IMG/VR virus record: IMGVR_UViG_3300036761_001387
Span: 1-64,000 of that record
DNA length: 64,000 bases
Origin: a virus
Reading direction: 5' to 3' (one strand)
A program made the translations under genes and the position numbers. Of this stretch, positions 48,686 through 56,016 are shown piece by piece. The notes beneath the pieces were generated by a model. It worked only from the letters and a program-made list of their open reading frames with translations, was not told where the DNA came from and did no database searches. Each line of letters starts with the position of its first letter. Within the stretch, counting starts at the first letter, position 1.

Positions 48686-49120
48686 GTGGCACGTTACGAC
48701 CTTGGTTTCCGCACCTTGGACGGCACTGTGAGCCTTCCCGCCGCGGAGATCCGCTCGACGTCCAGCGACAAGCCCCGGCTTCTCGAGCTTGGGATGCTGC
48801 AGGCCGCAGCCGCGGCCTCGGCCCTGAACATCGGGATCGGCGTCCCGGCCGCGCTCGGGATCGGGCCGATCTCGGTCACGAAGATGCTCGCGGAGGAGAC
48901 GGCCGACCCGAATGCCCCGTGCGTCATCGCGACCCAGTGGACGACAAAGCCGACGATCCCGAACGCCTTCTACCGGAGGGTCGGAGCAGCCACGGGGATC
49001 GGCAACGGCATCATCCTCGGCTTCCCGCGCGGCCTGACCATCGCCGTCTCGTCCTCTCTCGTCCTCTGGAACATCCTCGCCAACAGTCTTCTCGACTGCC
49101 ACGTCACCATCGGAGAATGA
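48686..49120 (+). CDS. Beta-rich virion protein, paralogue of the 48029 gene
   Basis: 144 residues from GTG. Shares the A-x-ALGIGPISVTKMLAEET pattern and the GIGNGIILGFPRGL segment with the 48029 product. Likely an assembled subunit of the same structure that diverged after duplication. Confidence 0.5.
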   Translation: MARYDLGFRTLDGTVSLPAAEIRSTSSDKPRLLELGMLQAAAAASALNIGIGVPAALGIGPISVTKMLAEETADPNAPCVIATQWTTKPTIPNAFYRRVGAATGIGNGIILGFPRGLTIAVSSSLVLWNILANSLLDCHVTIGE

Positions 49121-49121
49121 G

Positions 49122-49589
49122 TTGAGCCAGCACTACCCCCTGTTACTGAGTGTGGCGCTCCGGCGCAGGGACGACCGCGAGCTGGAGTACCAGATCGGCG
49201 ACCCAGTCGTTAGCGAAGGACTGAATTACTGGCCGCCGTGGGTTGACCCGCAGGTTTTCTACGCCGGCACCTACGACGGGGTCGGCGGCGTTGGCGGCGT
49301 GCTTTCGCTTCAGCCCATGTGGGATGACCGCATCCGCTACGGCGGCTGGTCGAACTTCCCCTACCGCATCACGGGGATCGTTCAGGACTCCGGCGGCACG
49401 CCCATCTCGAACGCCGTCTGCTCGCTCTTCCGGACCTCCGACAACCAGTTCATGTACAGCGCCGTGTCGAAGGACGGCGGGCAGTACGACTTCGGCGTCG
49501 ACGACACCGTGACTCGTTATTACATCGTGGCGTACCGCGCCGGACCAGACCTCGAAGGCACGACTTCCAACCAGTTGGTGGGGAGCTGA
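49122..49589 (+). CDS. Virion protein with Ig-like/transthyretin-like domain
   Basis: 155 residues from TTG overlapping the previous stop. Residues 85-150, ITGIVQDSGGTPISNAVCSL then SAVSKDGGQYDFGVDD and YIVAYRAGPDLEGTT, fit the carboxypeptidase-regulatory (transthyretin-like) beta fold often found on phage surfaces as a binding module. The N-terminus anchors to the virion by inference. Confidence 0.55.
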   Translation: MSQHYPLLLSVALRRRDDRELEYQIGDPVVSEGLNYWPPWVDPQVFYAGTYDGVGGVGGVLSLQPMWDDRIRYGGWSNFPYRITGIVQDSGGTPISNAVCSLFRTSDNQFMYSAVSKDGGQYDFGVDDTVTRYYIVAYRAGPDLEGTTSNQLVGS

Positions 49590-49909
49590 TGGCAGACCCA
49601 GCCTTCACGGTCGTCCTGAACGCCGGCGAGGCCTCTCCGGCCACGATCACGCTGCGGGGCCGGCCGTCACCGCTCGCGGCGCTGACCTTCGTCGCCATCA
49701 ACCTCTTCGTGGGCGAGGTCAGCCCGACGACGATCACGCTCTGGGGCGACAGCCCCCTCGGCTACGCGATGGGCCAGCTCTCGAGGACGCTGGACGACTC
49801 GACCCTGACCGCCACCGGCACGGTCACCGCGGGCGGCGGGACCGGCGTGAACCCCGCCCGACGCGTCTCGGGCTCTCCACCGACAAAACGCTCCGGCAGC
49901 GGGGCATAA
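49589..49909 (+). CDS. Small beta-rich virion protein
   Basis: 106 residues. Two repeats within the sequence (GEASPATITLRGRPS and GEVSPTTITLWGDSP), an internal tandem duplication, followed by a Gly-rich basic tail. Small decoration-type protein by neighbourhood. Confidence 0.45.
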   Translation: MADPAFTVVLNAGEASPATITLRGRPSPLAALTFVAINLFVGEVSPTTITLWGDSPLGYAMGQLSRTLDDSTLTATGTVTAGGGTGVNPARRVSGSPPTKRSGSGA

Positions 49910-49919
49910 GGAGGATTTC

Positions 49920-50246
49920 ATGGTGTTCTACGAGCACGACAAGGATCTGAAGATCGTGGTGGCGAAGGATCTCATCCAAGCCGCCCTGAAGATCCAGAGT
50001 CAGCGACTCTTCAACGATACCGAGGAGGGCTTCAAGGCGATGGGTCCGGAGATCTACGCGATCTTCGCGAACTTCTCGGCGGGCGAGATCAGCGACGCCT
50101 GTCTCGAGGCCGAGAAGCAGAAGGTGGACTTCGTCTCGCTCGAGGCCGTTAAGGTCTCCAAGGCCGAGGCCGCTGCGGCCGTCATCGAAGCCGCCAAGGT
50201 CGCCGAAACGAAAGCAACAGCAACGACCGAAAAGGTCACGAATTAA
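49920..50246 (+). CDS. Small helical structural-region protein, paralogue of 45361
   Basis: 108 residues, MVFYEHDKDLKIVVAKDLIQ. The middle region mirrors the 45361 product (see that entry). The C-terminal tail is Ala/Glu/Lys-rich and predicted coiled coil (KAEAAAAVIEAAKVAETKA). Has AGGAGG upstream. Confidence 0.5.
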   Translation: MVFYEHDKDLKIVVAKDLIQAALKIQSQRLFNDTEEGFKAMGPEIYAIFANFSAGEISDACLEAEKQKVDFVSLEAVKVSKAEAAAAVIEAAKVAETKATATTEKVTN

Positions 50247-50270
50247 CGGATAACTAAAGGAGGAATTCAC

Positions 50271-51008
50271 ATGGCACTTCTCGGAGCAGGAACCCCATAT
50301 CTCCTCGCGCAGCAGTCGACTGGCTGGCAGTTCGACAACACCAACTTCGACTTCGTGCCCGCCAGCGGCACGAACACCATTCAGGACATGGCCCGCGGCA
50401 TCGGGCGGCAGGCGGGATCCGGCCTCCTGATCGGGCGCGCTCTCGTGAACCAGATGGTGCCGCCCGGCATCGCGATGATCCAGACGGTGATGGGGGCTGA
50501 GACCAACACCTTCACCGCGCGTCAGGACATCAAGGGCACCGTCATCAACACGATGACGATCGGCGACGGCACGCAGACGAACGCGACCTTCCCGGCCGGC
50601 GCTCTCAACGTCCTCGGCCGGACGATCCGCGTGCGTGGAGGCGGGAACTGGGGCGCGACCGCGACCCCGAACTTCACCCTCGACGTGTCGCTCGGAGCCG
50701 GCGTCCTCGCCACGACCTCGGTCTGCGCGCTGGCGGCCATCACCACGCCGCAGAACTTCGCCTTCGACTTCATCTCGACCTGCACGACGATCGGCGCCTC
50801 CGGCGTGATGACCTCGGCCGGGATCTTCCAAGGCCAGATCACGACGATCACGACGTTCCCGATCGCGATGACGAACACCGTGGTGGGCACCGGCCTGACG
50901 GCCGACCTGACGACCGCGCTCGCCCTGAGCGTCGGCGTGACGTGGGGCGCGTCGAACGCCCTGAACCGCGTCAGGCTCACCAACCTCGTCGTCGAAATCC
51001 TCTACTAA
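50271..51008 (+). CDS. Major fibre or decoration-like virion protein, copy 1
   Basis: 245 residues with AAAGGAGG before the ATG, a strong site typical of highly expressed structural genes. Beta-rich throughout (GRTIRVRGGGNWGATATPNF, NALNRVRLTNLVVEIL). The next gene is a clear paralogue. Probably a highly expressed decoration or tail-subunit protein. Confidence 0.6.
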   Translation: MALLGAGTPYLLAQQSTGWQFDNTNFDFVPASGTNTIQDMARGIGRQAGSGLLIGRALVNQMVPPGIAMIQTVMGAETNTFTARQDIKGTVINTMTIGDGTQTNATFPAGALNVLGRTIRVRGGGNWGATATPNFTLDVSLGAGVLATTSVCALAAITTPQNFAFDFISTCTTIGASGVMTSAGIFQGQITTITTFPIAMTNTVVGTGLTADLTTALALSVGVTWGASNALNRVRLTNLVVEILY

Positions 51009-51038
51009 CAGGACTTCAAGGAAAAAGGAGAAACGCAC

Positions 51039-51788
51039 ATGACACTCAGCACTCAGGGCTTCCCGTATGTCGGAGGCACCACGGCGTGGGAATACGACGA
51101 CGTCGCCGGTGACCACGTCCCGGTCTTCGGGCCAGCGACCCCGGCCGACCTCCTCCGCGGCGTCGGAAGGCAGCTCACTGGCGGCCTCGCCTCGCGCGCT
51201 CTCGTGAACCAGCTCCTCCCGCCGGGCATCCTCTTCGTTCAGCCCGCCAACGGGACAGAGACGAACACCTTCACGACGCGCGTCGCGATCAACAACGCCG
51301 CACTTCTCAAGGGCTTCAGCGACGCCTCCTTCGGCGTGGCCGCTGTCGCCAACACCATCCCGGCTGGCGCGCTCAACCTCGTCGGCCGCACGATGCGGAT
51401 CAAGGCGAGCGGAACGCTGGGTACGACCGGCACCCCGAACCTCACGATCGACGTGGCCCTCGGCTCGGCCGGTGCCAGCGTCGTCGCCACGACGGGCGTT
51501 CTGGCCCTCGCGGCCGTCACGACCCCGGCTCCGTGGACGATGGACGTCATCGCGACGGTTCAGGTCGCGGGCTCCTCGGGCACGATCATCTCGGAGGGGC
51601 TGTTCAGCTACTCCACCACCTCCTCGGTCGTCGTCCTGAACTGGACGATGGGCAACACGACCCGCGGCACCCCGGTGACCCTCGACCTCACGGCGGCCCA
51701 GCTCTTCACGCTGAACGCCACCTGCGGCACGAGCAACGCGCTGAACCGCATCATCTGCAACACCTGCCTCGTCGAGCTTCTCTACTGA
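51039..51788 (+). CDS. Major fibre or decoration-like virion protein, copy 2
   Basis: 249 residues; shares the plan of copy 1: VPVFGPATPADLLRGVGRQL against VPASGTNTIQDMARGIGRQA, and the end SNALNRIICNTCLVELLY against SNALNRVRLTNLVVEILY. Tandem duplication of a structural gene with about half the residues changed. Confidence 0.6.
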   Translation: MTLSTQGFPYVGGTTAWEYDDVAGDHVPVFGPATPADLLRGVGRQLTGGLASRALVNQLLPPGILFVQPANGTETNTFTTRVAINNAALLKGFSDASFGVAAVANTIPAGALNLVGRTMRIKASGTLGTTGTPNLTIDVALGSAGASVVATTGVLALAAVTTPAPWTMDVIATVQVAGSSGTIISEGLFSYSTTSSVVVLNWTMGNTTRGTPVTLDLTAAQLFTLNATCGTSNALNRIICNTCLVELLY

Positions 51789-51799
51789 TCGGAGGAACC

Positions 51800-52162
51800 A
51801 TGAAGCGGCGCATCATCGCCGCGGCAGTCGTGATCGCCGCCTCCGCGTTCTTCGCGGGGGCGGCATCCGCCGCGGATACCATCTGGTCAGCCCAGACGGC
51901 AGCCTCCGGGACCGGGGCCGAGATCCCCGTGGTGGCTTACCGCGTTCTGAACGTGATGGCCTGCGGCACTGGCTTTTCCGGGACCGTCACGATCAACCAA
52001 GGCCCCGTCACCGGCAAGCTCACCCCGACGAAAGTCATCACCCTGACCACGAACTCCGACTGCACTTCGTACTACACCCTGAACCCGTCGTCGCTCATCA
52101 GGATCGACTTCACGCTCACGGGCGGGACGCTCGCTGGCGTCTATCTTGAGTACTTCAAGTGA
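51800..52162 (+). CDS. Small secreted protein with Sec signal peptide
   Basis: 120 residues from ATG after GGAGGAACC. Residues 1-24 form a Sec signal peptide (MKRRIIAAAVVIAASAFFAG, ASA-A cleavage site), then a beta domain with one disulphide-capable Cys pair (MACGTG, NSDCTSYY). A phage structural cluster rarely encodes exported proteins; a role on or near the host surface is inferred. Confidence 0.6.
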   Translation: MKRRIIAAAVVIAASAFFAGAASAADTIWSAQTAASGTGAEIPVVAYRVLNVMACGTGFSGTVTINQGPVTGKLTPTKVITLTTNSDCTSYYTLNPSSLIRIDFTLTGGTLAGVYLEYFK

Positions 52163-53040
52163 GGGCGCTGAAACTCGCCCTCGCTGCGCTGCTGTTTGCA
52201 GCGCCGTCGGTACTCGGGCAGGTCGTCCAGTACGCGCCGAAGCCCTGCAAGATGGACGGAACGGACTGCGCGCCGGAGCGGTTGCTGCTCGGCAACGGCA
52301 CGGCGGCGGCGCCGAGCTATTCGTTCGCGGCCGACCCCAGCACGGGCTTCTACAGCCTCGGCTCGGGGTACTCGGCGTACGCCGCGAGCGGCACCGGGTA
52401 CTTCCGGCTCGGGCCGGACGTGTTCCAGCTCAAGAGCACGAGCGCGTTCGCGTGGTCGTCCGGGGCCATCGCTGCAGCCTCCGACCTCGGCCTCGCCCGC
52501 GCTGCCGCCGGCTGGGTGAAGGTCACGGACGGCGGAGTCGGCTACGGCAACGTCCTGATCGGCACAGGCGTCAAGATCAACGGGCAGCTCCTGACCTCGG
52601 GCACCATGACGCCCATCGTGACGGGCGAGGCGAGAAAGGTCTGGAACCGTTACGACTGGGACAACGCGATGGTCGTCGCCCTCGGCGCCGTCGGGGCCGG
52701 CGACATCGTGGCCGCCACCCTCCCCGCCAAAACCGTCGTCTCGAATATGTACGTCGTGATCACGGCGCCGGACACGTCGGCGAACGCGCTGACCGTGGCC
52801 TGTGGACGCACGAGCGCACTCTACATCGATTACATCGTGGCCTCGGACGCGAAGGCCGCGGCCGGCACGGTTTACGGCAACGACTTGGCGGAACGCGGGA
52901 CGAACCTGACAGGGTATGACCTCCCGAACTTCAGCGGCACGACCACCCTGAGCTGCCATTTCATCAAGAGCATCACGACCCTCGACACCGTGACGGGCTC
53001 GACGGGCAGCGTCTACATCGAAACGAGCATATTGCCATGA
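52159..53040 (+). CDS. Secreted fibre-like protein with signal peptide
   Basis: 293 residues from GTG overlapping the previous stop. Signal peptide (MRALKLALAALLFAAPSVLG), then Cys-containing CKMDGTDC, then SFAADPSTGFYSLGSGYSAY and a shaft-like repeat region, ending with a C-terminal beta domain (VVITAPDTSANALTVACG). Tail-fibre features with an export signal are an unusual combination. Confidence 0.6.
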   Translation: MRALKLALAALLFAAPSVLGQVVQYAPKPCKMDGTDCAPERLLLGNGTAAAPSYSFAADPSTGFYSLGSGYSAYAASGTGYFRLGPDVFQLKSTSAFAWSSGAIAAASDLGLARAAAGWVKVTDGGVGYGNVLIGTGVKINGQLLTSGTMTPIVTGEARKVWNRYDWDNAMVVALGAVGAGDIVAATLPAKTVVSNMYVVITAPDTSANALTVACGRTSALYIDYIVASDAKAAAGTVYGNDLAERGTNLTGYDLPNFSGTTTLSCHFIKSITTLDTVTGSTGSVYIETSILP

Positions 53041-53345
53041 ACGGCCGCCGCATTCTCCTCTCCCTCGGCCTCGTCGCCGTGATCGTCGGCTCGGTCGGGT
53101 GCCACACGCAGGCCTACCGAGCGCACACGGCGATGAACGCACATCTTTATAGAGAAGCGCGTTTCGAGGAGGCCTGCCTGCCTTACTCAACGAAGGCCTT
53201 CTGCACGCACGAAACAAAACTTCGCCTTGATGCAATGAGACGGCACGCGCAGGAATTAGCGAAAGCGCTCACGCTCGGAGGATCCGCAAAACTACAGCTT
53301 GAATTGATTGAAGAGGATGCGAAAGGGCTGGCAGATGTTAAGTAA
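53037..53345 (+). CDS. Phage lipoprotein
   Basis: 102 residues. Type II signal (GLVAVIVGSVGCH with lipidated Cys near 21), then a helical mature part (AHTAMNAHLYREARFEEA, LRLDAMRRHAQELAKAL). Close to a membrane-protein group, so it could be an o-spanin partner, but o-spanins are usually shorter and proline-rich. The base composition here is less GC-rich than in its neighbours. Confidence 0.55.
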   Translation: MNGRRILLSLGLVAVIVGSVGCHTQAYRAHTAMNAHLYREARFEEACLPYSTKAFCTHETKLRLDAMRRHAQELAKALTLGGSAKLQLELIEEDAKGLADVK

Positions 53346-53907
53346 AGCAGGGCCAAGAGTGAGGATCTGCGTGAAATGTGGTACGCCGAAAGTCCTCTCG
53401 GACTTCCCCAAGTACTCGCGTCGTGAAGACGGCCTCCATACGTCCTGTCGGCTCTGTCTCAATGCGTACGCTCGGGGGCAAACTAAGGCCCAGCTCGTGA
53501 AGGACCGCGAAGCGGTGAGGGCGAAACGCCTAGAGTACCAGCGTCGGTATCGCACACGGCACCCAGAAAAGGTTGCGGAGTTTAACGAACGGGCGCGTCC
53601 CCGGTTAGAGAAGATGCGTGCTGCTGGTTGGATGGCTAACCACAATCTGGTCCGCGACCGCGGGCTTACCCTCTCCGACAAAAAGTTATTGATGAACATA
53701 GCGCACGAGACGTGCCAGATTTGCGGGCGCGGGCTGCAGTCGGTGGCCGTCGCCTGTGTCGACCACAATCACGAGTCCGGGAACATCCGCGGGGTTCTCT
53801 GCCATAACTGTAATCTTGGCTTGGGTAATTTCCGTGATTCAGTTCGAGCACTCCACGCTGCCGCCCGATATCTCGAAACCGTGCCCGGCCAAGAGGTCTT
53901 CGTATGA
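53335..53907 (+). CDS. Endonuclease VII-like HNH nuclease, copy 1
   Basis: 190 residues from ATG at 53335; an earlier in-frame ATG at 53317 lies deeper inside the lipoprotein gene. A Cys-pair site near the N-terminus (CVKCGTPK, CRLC) and the C-terminal nuclease core CQICGRG, CVDHNHESGNIRGVLCHNCN, then GNFRDS, matching phage recombination endonuclease VII (His and Asn metal site with a zinc-binding CxxC pair). Such enzymes resolve branched DNA before packaging, or move as homing nucleases. Codon use is less GC-rich than in neighbours, hinting at recent gain. Confidence 0.7.
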   Translation: MLSKAGPRVRICVKCGTPKVLSDFPKYSRREDGLHTSCRLCLNAYARGQTKAQLVKDREAVRAKRLEYQRRYRTRHPEKVAEFNERARPRLEKMRAAGWMANHNLVRDRGLTLSDKKLLMNIAHETCQICGRGLQSVAVACVDHNHESGNIRGVLCHNCNLGLGNFRDSVRALHAAARYLETVPGQEVFV

Positions 53908-54089
53908 GCGCTCTACCCGCCCCGACCTCCTCACTGGCGGCCGTCATGGCCGCCGTGGTCGAGGTCTCGAAACTGGCGACCCTCTTGATCGAGAAGAACA
54001 ACGCGCTCCTCGCCGCCGTCATCACTCACGCCGACGCGCTGAAGATCGCGCCCGAAGCGGGGCCTCCACCGCCCCAGAAAGCAGGATGA
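53904..54089 (+). CDS. Small hydrophobic/helical protein
   Basis: 61 residues (SLAAVMAAVVEVSKLATLLI), amphipathic rather than clearly membrane-spanning, with a Pro-rich tail. ATG overlaps the upstream TGA. Function unknown. Confidence 0.45.
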   Translation: MSALPAPTSSLAAVMAAVVEVSKLATLLIEKNNALLAAVITHADALKIAPEAGPPPPQKAG

Positions 54090-54298
54090 CCATGCCCCTC
54101 ACGCTTCCGGAAGCCCTCGGATTCGTCCCGAAAGTCATCGGCAGCATCGAGAAGACGATCGACTCGATCAAGGAAATCAACCAGCTCCCGACGAAGAACT
54201 TCAAGTCCGTCGGCGGGAAGCTCGGCATCGTCGAAGGCTCAGTGCTCTACGGTCTGCTCGACATCACGGACGACATCCTTGCCGCCGCCCGCAGTTAA
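54086..54298 (+). CDS. Small helical protein
   Basis: 70 residues from ATG (ATGA overlap): MPLTLPEALGFVPKVIGSIE then a helix and a C-terminal GLLDITDDILAAARS. No known family; between two endonuclease VII genes. Confidence 0.45.
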   Translation: MTMPLTLPEALGFVPKVIGSIEKTIDSIKEINQLPTKNFKSVGGKLGIVEGSVLYGLLDITDDILAAARS

Positions 54299-54299
54299 G

Positions 54300-54851
54300 A
54301 TGACCACCGGATCCGTCGCGAGCCCAATGTCGATGCGAGCGGCCGAAACGCGCCGCCGCTGGAACGCCGCGAATGCGGACAAGATCACCGCCTACGCAAA
54401 GAAGTATTCAGAAACCAACCGGGAGAAGATCCGGGAGCGTATGAAGGCGTGGGCGGCGGCCCATCCGGAACAGATCCGCGCGTCCTACGAGAAATACCGC
54501 TCCATTCACAAAGACCGGATACTGGAGCGGGCACGGCTCCGACACGACGCGAATCCGGGGCTGCGGCAAGAAAAACATCGCCGAGTCACATACGGGATGT
54601 CGGCTGGGGAGTATGACCGCCTACTGGCGGCGCAGGACGGAGCGTGCGCCATTTGCAACAAGCCCCCAGCGGGGCGGAGGCTTGAGGTCGATCACGACCA
54701 TCGGACTCTGGAAATTCGCGGCCTCCTCTGTCGTGGCTGCAACGTCATGGTCGGATTAGCCGATGACGACATAGAAGTTCTCGACACGGCCATCGCTTAT
54801 CTCGCTCGGTCGCGGCGGCCAAGGCTCGTCCTTGCGGCGGCTAAGACATGA
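54300..54851 (+). CDS. Endonuclease VII-like HNH nuclease, copy 2
   Basis: 183 residues. A long charged helical N-terminus (ANADKITAYAKKYSETNREK) and the nuclease core CAICNKPPAGRRLEVDHDH, then RGLLCRGCNVMVGLADDD. The Cys pairs, H-x-H and Asn are the same as in copy 1, but the N-terminal domains differ, so the two are not simple duplicates. May be a homing enzyme or a second resolvase. Confidence 0.65.
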   Translation: MTTGSVASPMSMRAAETRRRWNAANADKITAYAKKYSETNREKIRERMKAWAAAHPEQIRASYEKYRSIHKDRILERARLRHDANPGLRQEKHRRVTYGMSAGEYDRLLAAQDGACAICNKPPAGRRLEVDHDHRTLEIRGLLCRGCNVMVGLADDDIEVLDTAIAYLARSRRPRLVLAAAKT

Positions 54852-55009
54852 TCGAAGCACTCGTCGCCCTGCTGCTCTCCGTTCTCTGCATCGCCGTCTT
54901 CGGCGCTCCGTCGTGGGCGCTGACGATGGCGAAGTTCGGGGCACTCGGCTTCATCTTTTGGGTGCTGATTCTCGTCATCGAATGGATCGTCGGGAAGCTG
55001 CGCCAGTGA
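54848..55009 (+). CDS. Holin-like two-span membrane protein
   Basis: 53 residues: two hydrophobic helices (IEALVALLLSVLCIAVFG and FGALGFIFWVLILVIEWIV) with a short loop and a basic end, the size of class II/III holins. ATG overlaps the nuclease stop. First of four membrane genes. Confidence 0.55.
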   Translation: MIEALVALLLSVLCIAVFGAPSWALTMAKFGALGFIFWVLILVIEWIVGKLRQ

Positions 55010-55275
55010 TTGACTTCGGCGAGAAGATCGCGAACTGGGCGGTCACGACGATCTGTAATCATCCGGCATTCGTCGGGTGGTTCCTCCTCGTTTTCACGCT
55101 GGCGACATTGGTCAACACGGGAATCAAGATCGCTTGGACATACTCCGAAATGCCGCGCTGGGCGAAGTTCGTGCTGGGTTTCACGATGCCGCTCGCGCTG
55201 AATTTCTACTGGCTCGGCAAGAAGATTGGTCTACAACAGCCGACCGATCCGCCGGCCAACGGAGGCAAACCATAA
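55006..55275 (+). CDS. Membrane protein, possible holin
   Basis: 89 residues from GTG (GTGA overlap). Hydrophobic segments HPAFVGWFLLVFTLATLVN and AKFVLGFTMPLALNFYWL. A second two-span protein in the group, consistent with a holin/antiholin pair. No motif proves it. Confidence 0.5.
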   Translation: MIDFGEKIANWAVTTICNHPAFVGWFLLVFTLATLVNTGIKIAWTYSEMPRWAKFVLGFTMPLALNFYWLGKKIGLQQPTDPPANGGKP

Positions 55276-55622
55276 TGAACGTCGCCGCTGTGGAGCGTCG
55301 GGCTCATCCAGAAGGCACGTCCTATCACTTCACAGCGGTACAGTTCTGGGTAACACTGCTGGCGCTCGTGGCCGTGATGGGTCTGACGCCGTTCGGCATT
55401 GCGAAGTGGGTCGTCACACAGGCGATCAAGGACCAAATCGCCGACCACGACAAAGACGCTGATTCCCACATGAAGACGCTGATCAAGCTGAATGAGCAGC
55501 GCGGGGAGATGCTCAGGACCATCGACCGGATCGATACGAGGCTCGATGGCATCGAGAAGATGTTGAGGAGCATCGCTGCAGACGGCGGATTCGACGCGTA
55601 CCCAAACGGGAGAAAGAAGTAA
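55275..55622 (+). CDS. Membrane-anchored coiled-coil protein
   Basis: 115 residues: a membrane helix (FWVTLLALVAVMGLTPF) after a short N-terminus, then a long coiled coil (ADHDKDADSHMKTLIKLNEQ and TIDRIDTRLDGIEKML). This is the topology of i-spanins or of phage anchored coiled-coil proteins. TAA/ATG overlap. Confidence 0.5.
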   Translation: MNVAAVERRAHPEGTSYHFTAVQFWVTLLALVAVMGLTPFGIAKWVVTQAIKDQIADHDKDADSHMKTLIKLNEQRGEMLRTIDRIDTRLDGIEKMLRSIAADGGFDAYPNGRKK

Positions 55623-55623
55623 C

Positions 55624-56016
55624 GTGTACCCGACCATCGCCTTTCTCGCCCTCGCGATAGTCGTCTTCTTCCATGACCGGAAGGTTATGAAAGAGTTCGA
55701 GACCACGAACAAGCGGATCGACGGTCTCTACGGGGGCCTCGCGCGTCTTGGCGAGCGGCTGGCCGGCATCGAGGCCTTCGCGGACTCGGCGCGGAACAAC
55801 CTCCTCCGGGTCGACGGCACGCTGCCGGAGATCTCGATCCAGCTCCGTCGGCTCTCCGAAAACATCGAGGCAGACAGGAAGGAACGCACCGAGCCGCTCC
55901 CGGATAGCTGGAAAGCGGGCGAGGTGGCGCTCGGGCGGATCGCGCGAGCGAAGAAAGAGTTCGCGGATCTCGAGGAAAACTCCTACCAAGAAATGCTCGC
56001 GAAGGCGAATAAATGA
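55624..56016 (+). CDS. Membrane-anchored coiled-coil protein, second
   Basis: 130 residues from GTG: N-terminal anchor (YPTIAFLALAIVVFFHDRKV) and coiled coil (TTNKRIDGLYGGLARLGERL). Stop overlaps the portal ATG. Like its neighbour it has spanin-like topology; the two may form a lysis or ejection complex. Confidence 0.45.
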   Translation: MYPTIAFLALAIVVFFHDRKVMKEFETTNKRIDGLYGGLARLGERLAGIEAFADSARNNLLRVDGTLPEISIQLRRLSENIEADRKERTEPLPDSWKAGEVALGRIARAKKEFADLEENSYQEMLAKANK

